Of a stretch of 9,690 nt of DNA, positions 5,981 to 9,690 are shown piece by piece. The position numbers and the translations under genes are program-made. Source of the stretch: CAZHAM01 sp964530415 (GTDB lineage: Bacteria; Patescibacteriota; WWE3; UBA101185; UBA10185); NCBI GenBank assembly GCA_964530415.1, contig CAZHAM010000025.1:1-9690 (forward strand). Reading direction: 5' to 3'. The number at the start of each line of letters is the position of its first letter. Positions within the stretch are counted from its first letter, which is position 1. Below the pieces are notes generated by a model that worked only from the letters and a program-made list of their open reading frames with translations, did not search any database and was not told where the DNA came from.

Positions 5981-7331
5981 TGACAGTTACAGGAGGGACC
6001 ATGCCCATCGAGCAGCTAATTTTATACTTTCCGGGTTTATTCGGTGTGAACTCGATGATATTCAACCCATCTTTTAGATTTACTACCTTTGGATATAAGC
6101 CAGGAGCGTACAGGGCTTGCGCACATCCCACAGCTCCTTTATTGTCAAATTCTATTCTTGTTGGAACCCCTGATTTTAATGAAATTTCTTTTGGAAAGTA
6201 CTCAAAGCCTTCTGAGTACATTTGAACAACCTGAGTGTCGCCAACAATATCGGCACGAGTCGTTTCTACATCAGCGGACAGATAACTTGATATGTCATTT
6301 GCACTAGGTAGCCCCAAAACATTTAACTGAGAGTTTAGAGTATAAAGTCCAAAAAAAGTTATCAAAAGCCCGGCAAAGAGACTATATTTCGCAGAAAATT
6401 TCGGATTGTTGTAAAACTTGATGCTCGAAAAACTTACAAGCGCCAAAACAGGTAAAGTCCCAAGAGCGAACGCGAGCATAATTAAGGAACTTCTGATTAA
6501 ACTGCCGGCAGCTACAGCGTTTGTTTGAGCGATTAATGTAAATCCGCAAGGAACAAAAAAAGTTAAGGCCCCAATTACAAAAGGAATATACTTACCCTCG
6601 AAATTTGTTTCATCGGAGACATATTTTGCAAATAATTTTGGTGTTTTAATTTGAACTCTCTTTGCCCATTTAATACCGAGCATCTGCATGCCTATAAGTA
6701 CCATAAATATGGCTGCAGCCAAAGAAATCAACGAAGTAGTGAAAATATTTATTTTAATAAAGCTCCCCAAAATACCAAGAATTCCGCCTAAGATTGCAAA
6801 AGAAGCCAATCTGGCAGAATTAAACATTATAAACGGAATAGCGCTTTTTTTAGAATTACCTTTGTATACGTCATTCCATTTTTTAGAAAGTGTCAAAAGT
6901 ATTCCCCCAACAAGCGCGGCGCAGCTTGAGAGCCCGGCAGCAATTCCAAAGATAAAATACGAGTACAGTGATGAGGAAGGACCTACGGATACTGCGGCAA
7001 ATACTCCTGATTTTTCAACTAATAAAAATGTGACAACAAATAAAAAGAATACTCCTGCAATAATCCCGATGTCGTTAGCGTTGAGAGCCGAATGTTTTAG
7101 TTTCTCCTCAGAAAAAGAGTAGCCTGAATTCTCAAAAATTTTATTTAATTCCTCGACCTTGAGGTGTTCGCTTCCGTCAGTCGAAATTATTTCTACGACC
7201 CCCTCTTTTAAAGAGGCTTTAACAGTTTCTACACCGTCAAGTTTGTTTATATCTTTTTCAATTAGGATCTCGCATGACGCGCAGTGCATTCCTTTTACAA
7301 AGTAGTTTCTAGATTTTTTTCCGTTTGACAT
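5970..7331 (-). CDS. HMA - DsbD/SafE-like membrane - cupredoxin fusion protein (copper handling)
   Basis: A 453-residue three-part protein. Residues 9-75 are a heavy-metal-associated domain (G-M-H-C17-A-S-C20). Residues about 80-350 hold seven predicted membrane helices of the DsbD/CcdA/SafE-like family, with one cysteine in G-L-S-S-C137 and one in V-P-C262-G, the counterparts of the DsbD redox pair. Residues about 370-453 are a cupredoxin-like domain with G-C403 and C440-S-M442-G-M444. Seven helices place the HMA domain inside and the cupredoxin outside. Gene position implies Cu(I) delivery, export or thiol maintenance; the reaction is inferred. I place the start at the ATG at 7331, 1 nt after the csoR stop (TAACATG). 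A TTG at 7367 would add 12 residues lying over csoR and looks unlikely. The 3' end overlaps copA by 11 nt. Confidence 0.86.
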   Translation of the reverse strand: MSNGKKSRNYFVKGMHCASCEILIEKDINKLDGVETVKASLKEGVVEIISTDGSEHLKVEELNKIFENSGYSFSEEKLKHSALNANDIGIIAGVFFLFVVTFLLVEKSGVFAAVSVGPSSSLYSYFIFGIAAGLSSCAALVGGILLTLSKKWNDVYKGNSKKSAIPFIMFNSARLASFAILGGILGILGSFIKINIFTTSLISLAAAIFMVLIGMQMLGIKWAKRVQIKTPKLFAKYVSDETNFEGKYIPFVIGALTFFVPCGFTLIAQTNAVAAGSLIRSSLIMLAFALGTLPVLALVSFSSIKFYNNPKFSAKYSLFAGLLITFFGLYTLNSQLNVLGLPSANDISSYLSADVETTRADIVGDTQVVQMYSEGFEYFPKEISLKSGVPTRIEFDNKGAVGCAQALYAPGLYPKVVNLKDGLNIIEFTPNKPGKYKISCSMGMVPPVTVNVY

Positions 7332-7332
7332 G

Positions 7333-7596
7333 TTATTTGTATTTGTAAATATTAACCAGTTCGTCAACTAATTTTTGTTCTTTTCCGTTTTTAGCCTGTT
7401 CGACCACGCAGGTCTTTAAGTGATCCGTCATTATTTCCATATCAAGATTTTTTAGAGCTTTTTGCACAGCAAGGGACTGGTGAATTATATCGATGCAGTA
7501 CCTATCTCCTTCAATCATTTTCTCAATTGCTAGAATATGACCTTTTACGATCTTTACTCTGTGAAGAATGCTTTCTTTCTCAGTTTTTCTTTTCAT
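7333..7596 (-). CDS. csoR: CsoR-family copper-sensing repressor
   Basis: CsoR is a small all-helical tetrameric repressor that leaves DNA when it binds Cu(I). From the ATG at 7596 the protein has 87 residues. C34, H59 and C63 form the Cys-His-Cys Cu(I) site, exactly two less than C36/H61/C65 of Mycobacterium tuberculosis CsoR. The second-shell residues Y33 and E79 also keep that offset, which separates it from FrmR (formaldehyde) and RcnR (Ni/Co) relatives. An upstream in-frame ATG at 7611 would add five residues but lies before the -10 box, so it would not be on the mRNA; 7596 is preferred. The transcript would be leaderless. It is the first gene of the copper operon; its stop is 1 nt from the next ATG. 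It probably represses itself through the palindrome in its promoter. Confidence 0.95.
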   Translation of the reverse strand: MKRKTEKESILHRVKIVKGHILAIEKMIEGDRYCIDIIHQSLAVQKALKNLDMEIMTDHLKTCVVEQAKNGKEQKLVDELVNIYKYK

Positions 7597-7602
7597 TTTA
7601 CT

Positions 7603-7633
7603 AATATACATCCCCCATGGGGGGATATGTCAA
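7603..7633 (-). promoter_or_regulatory. Promoter of the csoR copper operon
   Basis: On the minus strand a consensus -35 TTGACA (7628-7633) and -10 TATATT (7603-7608) are separated by 19 bp. The spacer holds the C5-AT-G5 palindrome. The -35 begins 3 bp after the stop of the upstream glycosylase gene, and the -10 ends 6 bp before the csoR ATG at 7596, predicting transcription from about the start codon itself. A 17-bp spacing with TGTATA (7605-7610) is a poorer alternative. Confidence 0.8.
7612..7623. promoter_or_regulatory. Putative CsoR operator (CCCCCATGGGGG)
   Basis: A 12-bp perfect palindrome of C5-AT-G5 flanked by A/T, extending to ATCCCCCCATGGGGGAT if one C is looped out. Known CsoR sites are pseudo-palindromes of C-tract/G-tract with A/T-rich flanks. 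It sits between -35 and -10, where a bound repressor would block RNA polymerase. It is the only G/C-tract block in this AT-rich neighbourhood. Confidence 0.82.
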
Positions 7634-7636
7634 TAC

Positions 7637-8251
7637 TTAATTTTTTTGCTCAAGAGAATGCCACAATGCTATTGATCCGAATGTTTTGTAAGGTTCCCAT
7701 CTCTTAATTATTTTATCAATTTTAGGTTTAGAAAGATCCTTCATTTTATAAACTTTGATTAAGCCGTTCTTTAAACCCAAATCTCCGTACGAAAAGACAT
7801 TTTCGCGTTTTAGTGTAAACATTAGAAACATTTCGGCAGTCCAAGGACCAATGCCTTTAACTTTGACAAGTTCCTCAGATACTTTTAGGTTTTCCAGTTC
7901 GTGGATGTTTTCGAGTTGTAGCTCTTTGCTTTTGGTTTTTTGGGCCAAGTCTTTAATGTATTTAATTTTTGCCCACGATAACCCACCATCTCTATATTCT
8001 TGATCTTCGATTTTAAGTACTCTGTCGGGTGTGACCTTATCTTTTAATAGAGATGAGAATTTTTTATATATTGCGCTAGCCGCTTTACCCGATAGTTGTT
8101 GGCCGACAATTGATCTGCACAGTGACTCAAAATATGTAGTTTTGTCATCTTCAAACCATTTTTCAAAATCGATATCCTTCATAACGACGTAAATCAATGG
8201 GTCAACACGTTTAAAATGATTTAAAACTACAGAAAACCTGTTTTTACTCAT
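7637..8251 (-). CDS. DNA-3-methyladenine glycosylase, AlkA/MAG-type HhH-GPD
   Basis: This 204-residue base-excision repair enzyme removes alkylated purines such as 3-methyladenine from DNA. It shows the family's early S-I-V-G-Q-Q-L-S helix (residues about 48-55), the helix-hairpin-helix with V131-K-G-I-G-P-W137, the catalytic D157 in Y-G-D-L-G-L-K-N-G, and the C-terminal W-x-P-Y-K block. It lacks the N-terminal domain of E. coli AlkA and resembles the short Mag1-like members. No 4Fe-4S cysteine cluster is present, which argues against endonuclease III or MutY. The ATG lies 2 nt after the stop of the upstream nucleotidase gene without a Shine-Dalgarno, so the two are probably co-translated. 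The csoR promoter begins immediately after its stop. With the ATL gene, it is the second alkylation-damage protein in this window. Confidence 0.92.
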   Translation of the reverse strand: MSKNRFSVVLNHFKRVDPLIYVVMKDIDFEKWFEDDKTTYFESLCRSIVGQQLSGKAASAIYKKFSSLLKDKVTPDRVLKIEDQEYRDGGLSWAKIKYIKDLAQKTKSKELQLENIHELENLKVSEELVKVKGIGPWTAEMFLMFTLKRENVFSYGDLGLKNGLIKVYKMKDLSKPKIDKIIKRWEPYKTFGSIALWHSLEQKN

Positions 8252-8253
8252 AT

Positions 8254-9690
8254 CTAGGAATTATAGACCAATCTCCCCTCAACCGAGGGTTTAAGATTTT
8301 GATTTGCTCTAAGGTACTCTTCAATTAGCTGTTGAGCCGAAGTCGAAACAACTTTTGACGAGCCCGCTTTTAATAATTCTTCTTGAGAGAGGCCAAGATA
8401 GGATTCAGAATTGGCCAAATGATATCCTTGAAAGCAAATTGTGTAAGTTTTTTCATTTTGTATAGGAGAGCCGTTTATATGCAGTGAAATTAATTTATCT
8501 TCTTTGTCCGAATACACAGCTTTAACCGATTTATTTACCTGATAACATTCGCCTTCGTTATTTCTGTTTTCGGTGCGCATAATGTGCGAAAAAATCTTTG
8601 TTAAATCGGCTCCAGTGACCGTGAACCGAGTTATAGAGTCATCGTAAGGAAAACAACTCATAAAATCATTTAAAGTCACAAGAGGGCCCAATTTTTTGCT
8701 TCTGACCGATCCGCTTCCTAAAAACATCACATCGCATTGAGCCGTGCCGGCAAATCCGTCGGCCATTAAATTGCCCAGTGACGTCTCGATTTCTCTTTTG
8801 GGGTGAGTTGCCTCGCACGCGAATTTTGTAATTATCGTGTTATATTTTCGGTCAACCTCTTGTTTAAACGAATCGATAAATTCTGCTAATTTTGCATCCG
8901 GTTCGGCGATTTTGCTATCTATCTGGATCAACTTCCATTTATAGTCAATTATGCTGTTTGTATCGTCATCAACAGTAATATCAAATCTCCCAATTTGATT
9001 AGTACCAACTCCTGCCTGGGCCACCAAAATATTATTTACCTTTGTAGGCTCATCTAAAATTGTGTGTGAATGACCACCAATTATCATATCCACTCCCCAT
9101 TCGGGTTTCAGCAAACCTGCAAGCTCCAAATCCGAATCGTAACCGATATGAGTAAGTAAAATCGTTAAATCAATGTCGTCGTTTTTATACGCGTTGCATA
9201 TTTTCCCCACTTCATTAGCGGCTTCCTCAACACTAACAAAACTGCCTATTAACGAGTCCATTTTTAATGAATCCAAAACCTTATCGGTTAAAATTCCGGT
9301 AAATAAAATATCAAAACCCGCTTTTTGCAAAACTAAATAAGGTTTCATCAATCTTTTGTTATATTTTTTTATGTAAAGATTGGCATTAACAATAGGAAAA
9401 TTAGCTAATTTTTCTAAAAAGAGCAGATGGGGGAGTCCGTAGTCAATTTCGTGATTGCCTATTGTCACAACATCGGGTGCAAGATAATTCATAATCTCAA
9501 TTGTTGATAGTCCTTTATACTCGGTATCAATTATCGAACCTTGAAGCATGTCTCCGGCTATAACGTATAAAACATTTTCTTCTTCGGCGCGAACTTTGTT
9601 TATGTAACCCGATAGTAGTGAAATTCCCCCAACCAGTTTATCTTTTTCAGCAGAATCTTCTGCCAAAAAATCGCCGTGCATATCGTTAGA
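8254..9690 (-). CDS. 5'-nucleotidase / UshA-YunD-type metallophosphoesterase (5'-partial)
   Basis: The gene enters from the right edge. The ATG at 9681 is not the start: it is the Met inside S-N-D-M-H-G, the first metal-binding motif, and the frame stays open to 9690. Counting from that Met, the two-metal site is D(-1) and H2, G-D44, G-N76-H77-E, T-H178-I-G, and G-G-H204-S-H206. A 5_nucleotid_C domain follows from about residue 280 (N-L-M-A-D-G, G-S-G-S-V-R, F-P-Y-D-D-S). Such enzymes hydrolyse nucleoside 5'-phosphates, cyclic nucleotides or UDP-sugars. The usual GGDG(Y/F) substrate motif near the end reads N-S-E-S-Y here, so the exact substrate is uncertain. Any signal peptide lies outside the window, so location cannot be judged; no C-terminal anchor is seen. 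It is followed after 2 nt by the DNA glycosylase. Confidence 0.9.
   Translation of the reverse strand, partial: SNDMHGDFLAEDSAEKDKLVGGISLLSGYINKVRAEEENVLYVIAGDMLQGSIIDTEYKGLSTIEIMNYLAPDVVTIGNHEIDYGLPHLLFLEKLANFPIVNANLYIKKYNKRLMKPYLVLQKAGFDILFTGILTDKVLDSLKMDSLIGSFVSVEEAANEVGKICNAYKNDDIDLTILLTHIGYDSDLELAGLLKPEWGVDMIIGGHSHTILDEPTKVNNILVAQAGVGTNQIGRFDITVDDDTNSIIDYKWKLIQIDSKIAEPDAKLAEFIDSFKQEVDRKYNTIITKFACEATHPKREIETSLGNLMADGFAGTAQCDVMFLGSGSVRSKKLGPLVTLNDFMSCFPYDDSITRFTVTGADLTKIFSHIMRTENRNNEGECYQVNKSVKAVYSDKEDKLISLHINGSPIQNEKTYTICFQGYHLANSESYLGLSQEELLKAGSSKVVSTSAQQLIEEYLRANQNLKPSVEGRLVYNS

Noticed and set aside
7332..7367. TTG at 7367 as start of the HMA fusion protein
   Set aside because: The 12 extra residues come from overlap with the end of csoR, have no Shine-Dalgarno, and precede an ATG placed 1 nt after the csoR stop.
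7596..7611. ATG at 7611 as csoR start (92-residue form)
   Set aside because: It lies in the operator/promoter, upstream of the -10 TATATT, so it would not be on the mRNA. The family alignment fits the 87-residue form from 7596.
9679..9681. ATG at 9681 as the true start of the nucleotidase
   Set aside because: This Met is inside the SNDMHG metal-binding motif and the frame is open to the window edge with the preceding S-N-D residues, so the start lies outside the window.
71..9681. Alternative genetic code with TGA as glycine (as in Gracilibacteria/Absconditabacteria)
   Set aside because: All conserved proteins are full length with ordinary GGN glycines and no in-frame TGA. None of the nine visible stops is TGA, but that sample is too small to mean anything.

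Overview
The window is AT-rich and gene-dense, with single-domain-sized enzymes, 1-6 nt gaps between genes, and several starts that lack a Shine-Dalgarno site. These traits, together with a tiny Lys/Ala-rich protein and a 100-N scaffold join, suggest a metagenome-assembled genome of a Patescibacteria/CPR-type bacterium. That placement is an inference from style; no rRNA or lineage marker is present. The standard bacterial code fits: no reading frame needs TGA as a sense codon.

Left part (1-1452). A few codons of an upstream gene, carrying a CxxC pair, run directly into a membrane-anchored DsbA-like thiol oxidoreductase (71-805, +). A strong hairpin separates it from a convergent, 30-residue, lysine-rich gene (899-991, -) with a perfect Shine-Dalgarno. 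Next comes an AT-rich intergenic stretch with a minus-strand terminator-like hairpin, a 26-bp palindrome and an N-gap. The two sides of the gap are an identical 55-mer, so the gap is probably an assembly artefact.

Middle (1453-3573, +). metG (methionyl-tRNA synthetase) has a perfect TATAAT only 9 nt before its ATG, which predicts a leaderless mRNA. It is followed after 6 nt by an alkyltransferase-like (ATL) DNA-repair protein whose catalytic Cys is replaced by Trp.

Right part (3575-9690, -). Read in the direction of transcription it runs: a 5'-nucleotidase/UshA-family metallophosphoesterase (cut by the window edge), an AlkA-type HhH-GPD DNA glycosylase, then a compact copper-resistance operon of csoR, an HMA-membrane-cupredoxin fusion and copA. 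The csoR promoter fits in the 40 bp after the glycosylase stop. It has a perfect TTGACA, a C5-AT-G5 palindrome filling the spacer, and TATATT just before the likely ATG. When Cu(I) rises, CsoR should leave the palindrome. The P-type ATPase would then pump Cu(I) out, and the fusion protein, with metal-thiol sites on both sides of the membrane, would bind or relay Cu(I).

The most notable points are the fully packed CsoR-controlled leaderless promoter, the three-module copper protein, the unannotated 30-aa basic gene, and the probably false assembly gap. I see no wholly new multi-gene system.
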